Shown: positions 7,556 through 15,580 of the stretch, piece by piece
How positions within the stretch are numbered: the first letter of the stretch is position 1
Layout: each line of letters begins with the position of its first letter
NCBI GenBank assembly: GCA_964370605.1
Contig: CAYJJX010000005.1
Location: 53,253 to 117,252, forward strand
From: CAYJBH01 sp964370605
Lineage (GTDB): Bacteria > Bacillota > Clostridia > Oscillospirales > Ruminococcaceae
DNA length: 64,000 bases
Direction: 5' to 3'
The notes under the pieces: generated by a model
Told to the model about the DNA's origin: nothing
The model's database searches: none
Seen by the model: the letters and a program-made list of their open reading frames with translations, nothing else
Program-made: the position numbers and the translations under genes

Positions 7556-9692
7556 AAACGGATATACTATTGCGGAGATGATTTTTGACGGCGCGCTGCT
7601 GACGGTGGTTGGCAGTATGCCGTTGCTTTGCGTTGGAGAACTTTTGACTGCCGATGGAAACTACACCAACCATCCGAGTTATGGCAAACAGTTTCTTGTC
7701 TCGACCTATACAACAGAATTGCCGACCGATGCAAACGGGATTCGTCTCTACCTCGGCGGAGGCATACTCAAAGGCATTGGAATAGTGATTGCAAATCGCA
7801 TAACCGAAATGTTTGGCGAGGAAACCTTTGAAGTGCTTTGTACCAGTCCGGAGCGCCTTTCTAAGGTCAAGGGCATCAACCTTGAAAAGGCGAAGAGCAT
7901 CAGTAAAGAGTTCAACCAAAAGTTTGGCCTGCGGGAAGCGATTGTGCAGCTGACCGCCTATGGGCTCAGTGCGCAGGTTGCCATTGTAGCATACAATACC
8001 TATGGAGCGGCGGTGACGGACATTATCCGACAAAGTCCGTATCAGCTGTGCACCTATCCGGTACTGCTGGATTTTATGCTTGCCGACAGGATCGCCTCCG
8101 GTTTTGCCTTTGAACATGACACAGACGAGCGGGTTACGGCTGGAATCTATCATGTGATAAGACATAACAACAATAACGGACACACCTGCATACCAAAACA
8201 CCAACTACTACCCACCGTATCAAGCTTTCTTGCGGTTGAACCAGAAAGGGTGGAGGAAGTTTTTTGCGAACTTTGTGACCTCGATAGACTGCGAACGGTA
8301 GACAGCAATGAAAAAACATATGTATATCTGCCCGATTTTTATAATGCCGAAAAAGAAATTGCAACTCGATTGCTCGAATTGACACAGCGTAAAGCGCCGT
8401 TAATCAGCGATATTGATAGTAAGGTAAAAAGACTAGAACTTGCTCAAGGAATCGAGTACGAAACATTGCAAAAGAGTGCGATAAACGGAGCTATGAGCTG
8501 TGGCGTGTTTGTGTTGACCGGCGGACCAGGCACAGGAAAGACCACTACGGTCAAGGCTATTATCGATCTTTTGGAACAGTCGGCACAACGTACCGCACTG
8601 GTGGCGCCGACAGGGCGTGCGGCAAAGCGCATGACCGATCTTTGCTCTCGAGACGCAACGACCATTCATCGCCTTTTGGAGGTGAATTTCAGCAATAAAG
8701 AAGAGCTGACTTTTTTACACAACGAAAAAAAGCCGCTCAAACTTGATGTGGTAATTATTGACGAGATGTCGATGGTGGATATATTTTTATTCTGTGCGCT
8801 ACTGCGTGCGCTACCGTCACATGCAAGACTGATTATTATCGGAGACCATGATCAGCTCCCGTCGGTAGGGCCGGGTAACATACTCCGAAGTATCATTTCC
8901 TCAAAACGCATACCAACTGTAGCATTGCAAGAAATTTTTCGACAATCGCAGAGCAGTTTGATAGTCAGCAATGCCCACCGAATTCTCCGTGGTGAATTTC
9001 CGACCTGTGATAATAAAACAGGGGATTATTATTTTCTTGAGCAGAGCGGTGAGCGTGCACAGCAAACTGTGCTGGATCTCGCCTCGACACGCCTACCCAA
9101 AAGGTATGGTTATAACAGCATGACCGACATTCAGGTGCTCTGTGCCACAAAGGTCGGGCCGCTCGGCACACAGGCGCTGAACTCAAAACTGCAAGCGCTA
9201 TTGAATCCGCAGACCGCCGACAAAGCGCAGGTGAGTGTTGCGGATAGAATATTCAGGGTCGGTGACAAGGTGATGCAGACAAGGAACAACTATGACTTGA
9301 CCTATGAGCGAGAAGACGGCAGGGAAGGGACCGGTGTGTTTAACGGTGACATCGGTTTCATTCAACTCATAGATAAAAGAAGAGGTCATGTCGAGGTGGT
9401 CATGGACGATAGGGTATACAGCTATGGCACCGATCAACTAATTGAACTGGAACACGCATATGCTATTACGGTACATAAAAGTCAAGGCAGTGAGTTTACC
9501 GCAGTTATAATGCCCCTCAGTGATATACCTAAAAAATTGTGTTATCGCAATTTGCTTTATACCGGTGTGACAAGGGCACGGGAATTGCTGGTGACGGTGG
9601 GGGACAGGGCGGTGGTCTCCGACATGCTTGCCGACCGCAAATCATCACTTCGATATAGTCTGATCGGAGAATTTTTGAATGAAGATCAGTGA
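7479..9692 (+). CDS. recD2: RecD2-type ATP-dependent 5'-3' DNA helicase
   Basis: About 737 aa. A superfamily 1B helicase of the RecBC-independent RecD2 class, involved in replication fork and DNA damage tolerance. The N-terminal OB region begins at IEGTIQNIIFQNPENGYT; helix-hairpin-helix elements follow (LSKVKGINLEKAK); Walker A is GGPGTGKTTTVKAI, Walker B VVIIDEMSMVD, then IGDHDQLPSVGPGN and, near the end, AITVHKSQGSEF. The start is uncertain: ATG 7479 has no clear ribosome site. The frame is open to an ATG at 7407, but those codons read like non-coding sequence and overlap the small ORF at 7382. It overlaps comF by 14 bases. Confidence 0.93.
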   Translation: MQKGQGRKRATQIEGTIQNIIFQNPENGYTIAEMIFDGALLTVVGSMPLLCVGELLTADGNYTNHPSYGKQFLVSTYTTELPTDANGIRLYLGGGILKGIGIVIANRITEMFGEETFEVLCTSPERLSKVKGINLEKAKSISKEFNQKFGLREAIVQLTAYGLSAQVAIVAYNTYGAAVTDIIRQSPYQLCTYPVLLDFMLADRIASGFAFEHDTDERVTAGIYHVIRHNNNNGHTCIPKHQLLPTVSSFLAVEPERVEEVFCELCDLDRLRTVDSNEKTYVYLPDFYNAEKEIATRLLELTQRKAPLISDIDSKVKRLELAQGIEYETLQKSAINGAMSCGVFVLTGGPGTGKTTTVKAIIDLLEQSAQRTALVAPTGRAAKRMTDLCSRDATTIHRLLEVNFSNKEELTFLHNEKKPLKLDVVIIDEMSMVDIFLFCALLRALPSHARLIIIGDHDQLPSVGPGNILRSIISSKRIPTVALQEIFRQSQSSLIVSNAHRILRGEFPTCDNKTGDYYFLEQSGERAQQTVLDLASTRLPKRYGYNSMTDIQVLCATKVGPLGTQALNSKLQALLNPQTADKAQVSVADRIFRVGDKVMQTRNNYDLTYEREDGREGTGVFNGDIGFIQLIDKRRGHVEVVMDDRVYSYGTDQLIELEHAYAITVHKSQGSEFTAVIMPLSDIPKKLCYRNLLYTGVTRARELLVTVGDRAVVSDMLADRKSSLRYSLIGEFLNEDQ

Positions 9693-10320
9693 CACGATTT
9701 TTAATATATTTTTTCCGAAACGATGCCTGTTTTGTGACAGCGTAATCGGATTTTTGAAAGAGTGCGACAGGTGTGACCATGACGGTCAACGCCTGCCGTC
9801 ACGATTGTTATATAAAAACAGCGACTTCGTCAAATATCTTGACGGAGTTGCCGCACTTTATCAATATGAGGGTTGTATAAGAAATTGTATCGGCAGGGTA
9901 AAGTTTGCGGGTGACGAAGACTCGGGGAAAAGACTCTCGATGATGTTTGCACAGCGGTATCCCGCTCATCTTTTCGAACGTGTGGATTGTATCATTACAG
10001 TGCCCGACTTTAAGGTGAAACAATATTCGCTCGCACAAAATATGTTGTCGGAACTGTTGATGACAATAAAAATTGAAAGTCCCAAGGTGATCATCAAAAA
10101 CCGTGCCACCAAGAAACAGCACGATCTGAAACAGAGTGAACGGCAACAAAATTTGAAAGGTGCGTTCAGTTGTATCGATAAAAATCTTGTTGCAGATAAA
10201 AGTTTTTTGATCGTCGATGACGTCATCACCACCGGCGCTACCGTGAATGAGATAGCAAAGCTGTTGAAAGAAAACGGTGCAAAAGCAGTTTTTGCATATG
10301 CGTTTGCTTCGACCCCATAA
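9679..10320 (+). CDS. comF: ComF family phosphoribosyltransferase-like protein
   Basis: 213 aa. ComF proteins carry an N-terminal four-cysteine zinc element and a C-terminal type I phosphoribosyltransferase fold, and are needed in DNA uptake in competent bacteria. Here the N-terminus has KRCLFCDS and CDRCDHDG (C-x2-C pairs) and the C-terminus has the PRPP-loop FLIVDDVITTGATVNE. The gene starts inside the end of recD2 (14-base overlap) and is the last gene of this run, followed by a strong terminator. A ComEA-like gene is also present at 46.5 kb, but no other uptake machinery lies in the window. Confidence 0.88.
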   Translation: MKISDTIFNIFFPKRCLFCDSVIGFLKECDRCDHDGQRLPSRLLYKNSDFVKYLDGVAALYQYEGCIRNCIGRVKFAGDEDSGKRLSMMFAQRYPAHLFERVDCIITVPDFKVKQYSLAQNMLSELLMTIKIESPKVIIKNRATKKQHDLKQSERQQNLKGAFSCIDKNLVADKSFLIVDDVITTGATVNEIAKLLKENGAKAVFAYAFASTP

Positions 10321-10326
10321 CAAATA

Positions 10327-10358
10327 AAAGCCTACTGAACAGTTGTTCAGCAGGCTTT
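10327..10358. terminator. Bidirectional intrinsic terminator between comF and ogg
   Basis: Stem 10327-10340 pairs with 10345-10358 (14 bp, one A-C mismatch) around the loop AGTT, with A-rich 5' and T/A-rich 3' flanks. It lies between two convergent genes and can serve both. Confidence 0.8.
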
Positions 10359-10373
10359 AAATAAGTTATACAG

Positions 10374-11180
10374 CTATGCTAATTTGTTTGAACGTGCATA
10401 GAAGAACATATACTGTTGAATTACTCCGGCAAATCCTTCATAAAGCTGATGGGGGAAATTGCCGGCGTAATATTTTTCAATCGTTTTGAGTATCCAAACA
10501 TCTTCCGGAAAAGCGGCAAGTCGGTGATATCCGAACAGCCGAACACAGTTTGCAACCTTAACTCCGACTCCACTGAACTCTAAAAGTGCCTGCAAAAGAG
10601 TTTCGTCATCCAATGCGTGAAACTGCTCAAGATCAACTTTACCCTCGGCAATATCTCGTGCCGCCGAAAGAATATAACGTGCACGATAACCGACGGAGCA
10701 GGACAGAATTTCATCCATACTGCACGCGGCAAGCGCCTCGGCGGTTGGAAAGGTGTATATGTCCGGCGCAAGTTCGTCACCGCAAAGCCTGCAAAGTGCC
10801 TCTATCGAGGTTTTTATGGCAGGAATAGACTTTCGTTGTGAGATTATGAATGATATGAGTGTTTCGAACAGCGGTTGACGAAGTATCCTGATTCCGAAAC
10901 TCTCTTTGACCGCATCGGTCAAAAACATGTCGTCGCTAGGCACTGCGGCAATAAAGGCGGAATAATCGGTTGAAAGGTCGAAATAGTCTCCCCAAAAGTT
11001 ATCAATTTCATTTTGTGGGCAGTCGAAAACAATCGTGTCATCACAAGGTTGGTTTAGAGTCAGGATCCTATCGCCAACCACAAGACGAAAAATTCCGTCA
11101 CCGACTTCGTTGAAACGAAAGCATTGACCGCTATTTGCAATCTGTTCAACGTTAAAATTATTTATTTTAAGTTTTGTCAT
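10374..11180 (-). CDS. ogg: 8-oxoguanine DNA glycosylase/AP lyase (OGG1-like, HhH-GPD family)
   Basis: 268 aa. It excises 8-oxoguanine from DNA and cuts the abasic site. It has the OGG N-terminal domain (NSGQCFRFNEVGDGIFR near residue 16), then the helix-hairpin-helix and GPD region: LLEFSGVGVKVANCVRLFGY with the catalytic Lys in VGVKVA, and FPEDVWI supplying the catalytic Asp. This is the eukaryote-like Ogg class found in Clostridia. Monocistronic on the minus strand; it ends at the shared terminator with comF. Confidence 0.92.
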   Translation of the reverse strand: MTKLKINNFNVEQIANSGQCFRFNEVGDGIFRLVVGDRILTLNQPCDDTIVFDCPQNEIDNFWGDYFDLSTDYSAFIAAVPSDDMFLTDAVKESFGIRILRQPLFETLISFIISQRKSIPAIKTSIEALCRLCGDELAPDIYTFPTAEALAACSMDEILSCSVGYRARYILSAARDIAEGKVDLEQFHALDDETLLQALLEFSGVGVKVANCVRLFGYHRLAAFPEDVWILKTIEKYYAGNFPHQLYEGFAGVIQQYMFFYARSNKLA

Positions 11181-11322
11181 TCTATAACCCTTATTCAGCG
11201 ATTATCATGATTTTTGCGTGTAACATGCACAAAATAGCGCATTTTATTTATTTAGTTGGCACGTTACGCGTGTGTTAAAATGATTGTTTAACAAATGGAG
11301 CAACGCTATTATTACTAAATTA

Positions 11323-11799
11323 CTATAAATGCTCTTTACAAGAAAGTTTTTCAATTGTAAGCTTAAGTATACATGTGATTTCCATCATTCGTGTGTCAAA
11401 CTCCCAGTCACCACGGCCGGAACATCCAAGCATTACCGACTGCATACCTTCGATTTTCTCGTCAATTTCATTGACGATGCTCAAAGTGCCGTTTCCGATG
11501 ACACTCTGAAAGGCGGCGGAATAGTCACAAGCTTTTTCACCCTCGTTCAAACGATATCCACAGTCAAGTTCAAATCCAACTTTTCCGTTTTTTAAAAGCA
11601 AGTCAAGCTTGCGCCCTTCTTTTGCGCAGTGGAAATAAAATAGTCGCTGTTCACTTTTTTTAATAAAACCGAAGTTCATCGGAAGTACATATACTTCGTC
11701 GTTTTCTGCATCATAAAACCCAAGTCTGCAGTATTGACAAGACTTTATGATTTCGTCAATCTTGTTTGCATCGACTATTTCACGATCTTTTCTTCGCAT
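11323..11799 (-). CDS. Pyridoxamine 5'-phosphate oxidase-family flavin-binding protein (NimA-like)
   Basis: 158 aa from ATG 11799, with AAAGGA about 12 bases upstream; an ATG four codons earlier sits directly on that site. Members have a split-barrel FMN fold. Visible signs are the start MRRKDREI, CRLGFYDAENDEVYVLPMNFG and the HCAKEGRKLDLLLKNGKV strand-turn region that binds flavin phosphate in relatives. The exact substrate is unknown; NimA-type proteins are suspected nitroreductases or haem/flavin-dependent enzymes. It stands alone with AT-rich flanks. Confidence 0.8.
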   Translation of the reverse strand: MRRKDREIVDANKIDEIIKSCQYCRLGFYDAENDEVYVLPMNFGFIKKSEQRLFYFHCAKEGRKLDLLLKNGKVGFELDCGYRLNEGEKACDYSAAFQSVIGNGTLSIVNEIDEKIEGMQSVMLGCSGRGDWEFDTRMMEITCILKLTIEKLSCKEHL

Positions 11800-11888
11800 A
11801 TTAATTTCCATTCCTTTCCGATCATTTGAAATTTAGTATCACAGACTATATAATAAAACTTGAGTATGTTCTGCTCGAAGCAATATAC

Positions 11889-13898
11889 CTAATCCTCGAT
11901 TCTTCCTGTTGCGCAGGCTGTGATCTTGCTTCCAAGCTCGATTTTCATCCCATCTTTAGCAAAGCCTTCACTGGTGTTGACTGTATCGGTCAACGTCAAC
12001 TCTCCGAGTGCACCGTGCTCACGAGCCTTAGCAACCGCAAGCTTTCTTGCAAGTTCCAGGGCATATTCTTTAGCCTTGTCGGCCTCCTCGAACATTATCG
12101 GCTCGCTGTCGACGGAGTGTATAGCGAACCCTTCCAACCATCCGTCGCTATAGTTGGGAGTGACCTCGACACTCACGGTAGCGGAGATATCGGCGATAAT
12201 TGCACCGACTGCATTTGCCACCTCGGCATGTTCCGGAATGACACATTCTGCACCGAGCGCATCTGCGACTTTTTTGAGGAAAATATGGGTAGGAGCGCCG
12301 ATACCGACTAAAGAGTCAGCAGTATCAAATGAGAGCCCGAAATGCTGCTTGTTCGGCAGCTGTTTTTCCTGCCAACTTTTTTGTATTAGCTCCGTTAATT
12401 CGGTTGGAAGCCCTTTAGCAAATATTTTTGGGTAGTGATAGCAGAGAAGGACACGAACAATGTTTGTATATAATTTTTGACACACCGCATCATAGACTTC
12501 GTTACAAAATTGCAATAGGTCTTGTTCTGTGTCGGAATAGCCGAGTTTTTGCATAAAATATCTTGCACCGAGCCTAGATGCCTCAGAATCATGTAGAGAA
12601 AAATCGCCTTTGATGTGCATAATGTCAGTCGGTGTGATGCCACAACGCATGATGATGCCTTCGTCCTCCGGCCTTGCGCTGGATTTGCCATATGGGTCAG
12701 CCGCATCGATGGACAGTATACCCTCTTTTTCCAATCGCTCTATAAGCTCCGTTTCCGACTTGTAGTATTTGTTCATGTCGGAAGGTTTTTTTACAAGATA
12801 CAAAAATTCTTGTTGCGAAAAAGTGCTTTCGCTGTATTCCACTAAAAGTTCTTGAAGTCTCTCTTTTATTTGTGGCCAAGTTTTTGCCGCAATACACAGT
12901 GGGAGGACACGGCGTGGGCTCAGTTCGAGTCGGCCGCAGTTCACCATAAGTCGACTATCGCCGCCAAGTCCAAAAGTGTCGATATATACCCCCTTGACCT
13001 GAGTCAAAAAGGTGCCAATCTGGATGGTGTTGGTCATAACAGGATTTGAGTCGACAACAATAGATATGTCGGTAGTAGTGCCACCCATGTCTATTATCAA
13101 ACTTTCAGGCCGCTTTGCCAAGCCACAGCCGCCGACGATGCTTGCAGCAGGACCACTGAGTATAGTTTTTACCGGATGGCTAAGTGCGTGTGAAGAATTC
13201 ATCAGGCTTCCGTCACTGCGCACCACCATTGTCTTGATATCAAGTCCACGCTTTTTGACCGCATCGGTCACTGCGTGCATAAATTCCTCGATGACCGGAA
13301 GAAGTTTTGCGTTGAGCTGTGCTGTTATACCACGTTCTAATGTGTTTAGTTCTGTTGCCAGTTCACTTGCTGCGATGAAAGGCACATTATATTTTGCAGT
13401 GACTTCACTTTTCGCAACCTTTTCACAGGCGGCGCCGTTCTGAGTGGCGTAAGTTGCCGAGACGGATAAGGCTTGCGCATCGCTAAACCAGTTGTCATTG
13501 TCTCGGAGTACCTGTTCCCAGTCAGGGTGGTTGATTTCCTTGCCGTCAAAACTACAATAGTTTTCAAGGCAGAGAATATTGTCATAGTCAAGGCCATACT
13601 TTTCTTTAGCACCCGACCACTCCAGTGATTTTTTATCAGAACCAATCAATATCAGTTTGGCGCGTCCACCTTTGTTTTCCACACATGCGTTAGTCGCAAG
13701 AGTAGTGGAAAGGGAAAGAATTTCAGCCTTTTTGAGAAGCTCGATCGGCAAAAAATCAAGTGCAGAGCCAATTCCGAGGCTAAGGTCTTGTTTAGTGGTG
13801 AGTGATTTGGCTTTAGCTTTGACCTCTTTGGTCAATAAGTCATATATGACGGCATCGGTGTATGTACCGCCCGTGTCGATTCCAATCCCGTATCGCAT
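11889..13898 (-). CDS. Hydantoinase/oxoprolinase family protein (HyuA-like), orphan
   Basis: 669 aa from ATG 13898, which has GGAGGAG nine to ten bases upstream; the earlier ATG at 13922 has no ribosome site and overlaps rnhA. The protein shows the ASKHA-type ATP-binding signatures of the HyuA/5-oxoprolinase A family: YGIGIDTGGTYTDAVIYD at the N-terminus and LIIDMGGTTTDISIV mid-protein, plus GLGGDSRL and GAPTHIF. These enzymes hydrolyse hydantoins, 5-oxoproline or acetone-type substrates with ATP, normally with a HyuB partner. No HyuB gene lies nearby, so the substrate is open. It follows rnhA, probably co-transcribed. Confidence 0.85.
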   Translation of the reverse strand: MRYGIGIDTGGTYTDAVIYDLLTKEVKAKAKSLTTKQDLSLGIGSALDFLPIELLKKAEILSLSTTLATNACVENKGGRAKLILIGSDKKSLEWSGAKEKYGLDYDNILCLENYCSFDGKEINHPDWEQVLRDNDNWFSDAQALSVSATYATQNGAACEKVAKSEVTAKYNVPFIAASELATELNTLERGITAQLNAKLLPVIEEFMHAVTDAVKKRGLDIKTMVVRSDGSLMNSSHALSHPVKTILSGPAASIVGGCGLAKRPESLIIDMGGTTTDISIVVDSNPVMTNTIQIGTFLTQVKGVYIDTFGLGGDSRLMVNCGRLELSPRRVLPLCIAAKTWPQIKERLQELLVEYSESTFSQQEFLYLVKKPSDMNKYYKSETELIERLEKEGILSIDAADPYGKSSARPEDEGIIMRCGITPTDIMHIKGDFSLHDSEASRLGARYFMQKLGYSDTEQDLLQFCNEVYDAVCQKLYTNIVRVLLCYHYPKIFAKGLPTELTELIQKSWQEKQLPNKQHFGLSFDTADSLVGIGAPTHIFLKKVADALGAECVIPEHAEVANAVGAIIADISATVSVEVTPNYSDGWLEGFAIHSVDSEPIMFEEADKAKEYALELARKLAVAKAREHGALGELTLTDTVNTSEGFAKDGMKIELGSKITACATGRIED

Positions 13899-13921
13899 TT
13901 GTTGTGTCTCCTCCGACATCA

Positions 13922-14362
13922 TTATTTTTTGTATTTTTGACTTTGAATAACCGCAATTTCGTCACAGCGTTCGTTCATTGGATGTCCGCTGTGCCCCTTT
14001 ATCCAGTGATAGTCAAGATGATGTGTTTCACTGAGGGAAAGAAGTCGATCCCAAAGATCGGCATTCAGCGCCGGTTTTCCGTCTGATTTTTTCCAACCTT
14101 TTGAACGCCATGATTTTGCCCAGCCTTTTTGCAGTGTGTCGATAACATATTTAGAATCGCTATATAGTTCAACATTGCAAGGTTCGTTTAAAGCTTCGAG
14201 AGCTGCGATGACCGCCATCATTTCCATGCGATTATTTGTGGTGTCGGCGGCACCGCCCTGTACAACCTTTTCGTGTTCATTGAACCGTAATATTGCACAG
14301 TAGCCGCCAGGACCCGGGTTTCCGCTGCATGCGCCGTCAGAATAGAGTTTTATGGTTTTCAT
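13922..14362 (-). CDS. rnhA: Ribonuclease HI
   Basis: 146 aa from the ATG at 14362. Degrades the RNA strand of RNA-DNA hybrids. The catalytic D-E-D-D set is visible: KLYSDGACSGNPGPGGY (first Asp), NNRMEMMAVIAALEAL (Glu), VELYSDSKYVIDTL (second Asp) and NERCDEIA (last Asp), with the WIKGHSGHPMNERC loop. An upstream in-frame ATG at 14383 is possible, but the conserved domain begins at KTIKLYSDG. A TATAAT lies just before 14362, so the mRNA may have almost no leader. Followed within 25 bases by the HyuA-like gene. Confidence 0.95.
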   Translation of the reverse strand: MKTIKLYSDGACSGNPGPGGYCAILRFNEHEKVVQGGAADTTNNRMEMMAVIAALEALNEPCNVELYSDSKYVIDTLQKGWAKSWRSKGWKKSDGKPALNADLWDRLLSLSETHHLDYHWIKGHSGHPMNERCDEIAVIQSQKYKK

Positions 14363-14452
14363 TCTCTCGATTATACCTTTCATGAATTGCTACGAAAAGG
14401 CGGCATCACTCCGAAAGTAGAATTCGTCTAAGCATTAAATCGGTGTTATTAC

Positions 14453-14500
14453 TCCGATAAAAAACCGAACATCATACCGTTTGTTTTGTATGATGTTCGG
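14453..14500 (-). terminator. Rho-independent terminator of the bactofilin gene
   Basis: A perfect 13-bp stem (14465-14477 with 14488-14500), loop of 10 bases, followed on the minus strand by a T run (complement of 14458-14464). It lies 20 bases after the stop of the bactofilin gene. Confidence 0.88.
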
Positions 14501-14519
14501 CATATATTGTGTGTACCGA

Positions 14520-15356
14520 TTAAAGCGATTGTCCGCTCTTTTTTGCCTTTTCCATTCTGGAACGAAGGTCGTTGAGCATCTTTTGTTTTTCATCTGCAAA
14601 GTCGATATCGTCGTCAGAGGATTCTTCTTTTTCCTCTTCCTCAACTTTTTCAGTTTCTTTTTGTTTTGGTTCCTCGACTTTTTCCTCTTCTTTTTCAACT
14701 ACTTCTTCGGTCGGCGCTACTACCAGTTCTTCTTTGGCACTGACTGTTGTGAAAAGCGGAAGAGAGGTGTTTTCATTTTGTGGCTCCGGAACCTCAGAGC
14801 CTTCAGGCTTTCCCGCATCGGACGGGATTTCGATATCTGCAAAGTTCACGATATCTTCAATACTTTCAGTCGGCTGTCCGGTGACCTCAGCAGTTTTAAT
14901 GATCTCGACAAAACCGATAATTTTCGCACCATCGTCAACGGTGAAGTTACATGCCGACAGATTACCTTGAATTACTGCATTCTCACGGATCACTGCGTGA
15001 CCGTCGATTCTGACGTTACCCTTGATTTTACCATTGAATTCGAGCGAGCGACCGAACAGGTTTCCGACCACGATGGAATCTCCGGAAACAAGAATGTTTT
15101 TATCGGAGTTGATATCGCCTTTGACAGCACCGTCTGTGATCGTGATGTCGTTTGCCGTCATGTTTCCATCAACTTTACCTTGAAGTTCGATGGAATTTTT
15201 GCTAAATACATCACCTTTGATTCTGCCACTGATAATCAGCGAAGAATCCGCCGCTATCGTTCCGACAATAACGGTATCCTCAGTGATTATTGTTTCCTTA
15301 GTTGTTCTTTTTGCCGACAAATCATTTGCCCCCACCTGATTAAACATATCGCTCAT
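14520..15356 (-). CDS. Bactofilin family cytoskeletal protein with long acidic tail
   Basis: 278 aa from ATG 15356, with GGAGGAATTC just upstream. Bactofilins polymerise without nucleotide and help shape cells or recruit cell-wall enzymes. Residues of about 18-135 form the right-handed beta-helix, visible as repeated short V/I-x-G-x-I units such as SSLIISGRIKGDVFSKNSI and GKVDGNMTANDITI. The last 130 residues are an unusual low-complexity Glu/Lys tail (EEEKVEEPKQKETEKVEEEE) ending in a basic helix (LNDLRSRMEKAKKSGQ). A second, shorter bactofilin is at 49.1 kb. Own terminator downstream. Confidence 0.9.
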   Translation of the reverse strand: MSDMFNQVGANDLSAKRTTKETIITEDTVIVGTIAADSSLIISGRIKGDVFSKNSIELQGKVDGNMTANDITITDGAVKGDINSDKNILVSGDSIVVGNLFGRSLEFNGKIKGNVRIDGHAVIRENAVIQGNLSACNFTVDDGAKIIGFVEIIKTAEVTGQPTESIEDIVNFADIEIPSDAGKPEGSEVPEPQNENTSLPLFTTVSAKEELVVAPTEEVVEKEEEKVEEPKQKETEKVEEEEKEESSDDDIDFADEKQKMLNDLRSRMEKAKKSGQSL

Positions 15357-15503
15357 CTGAATTCCTCCGGAAAATACTTTAATTAAAACTACAAATATAC
15401 TAACACAATACACTAAATTTTGCAACTAATAATTTTATTTTTTTTACATTTTTTTTATTTTTAGGCACATTTAAAAAATGTTTTAAAAAATATGGTTTAG
15501 TGT

Positions 15504-15533
15504 TTGCAATTTATGGTGCTGTTATGCTATAAT
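15504..15533 (+). promoter_or_regulatory. Predicted promoter of the FkbH-ACP operon
   Basis: TTGCAA (15504-15509), 18-base spacer and TATAAT (15528-15533) with an extended -10 TG at 15525-15526. It sits in a 220-base AT-rich divergent region between the bactofilin gene and the FkbH-like gene, 48 bases before the start codon. Confidence 0.75.
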
Positions 15534-15580
15534 ATCGAGAAAGGTATATTTATATAGAAAGAAAGTGACGGAACCTCAAA

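Noticed and set aside
11181..11322. 142-base gap between ogg and the flavin-binding gene searched for small genes or RNAs
   Set aside because: AT-rich, no convincing ORF, hairpin or RNA motif; no strong promoter could be assigned.
14481..15386. 301-residue plus-strand open frame opposite the bactofilin gene
   Set aside because: Phe-rich product mirrors the Glu/Lys-rich tail; bactofilin repeats, ribosome site and terminator fit the minus strand.
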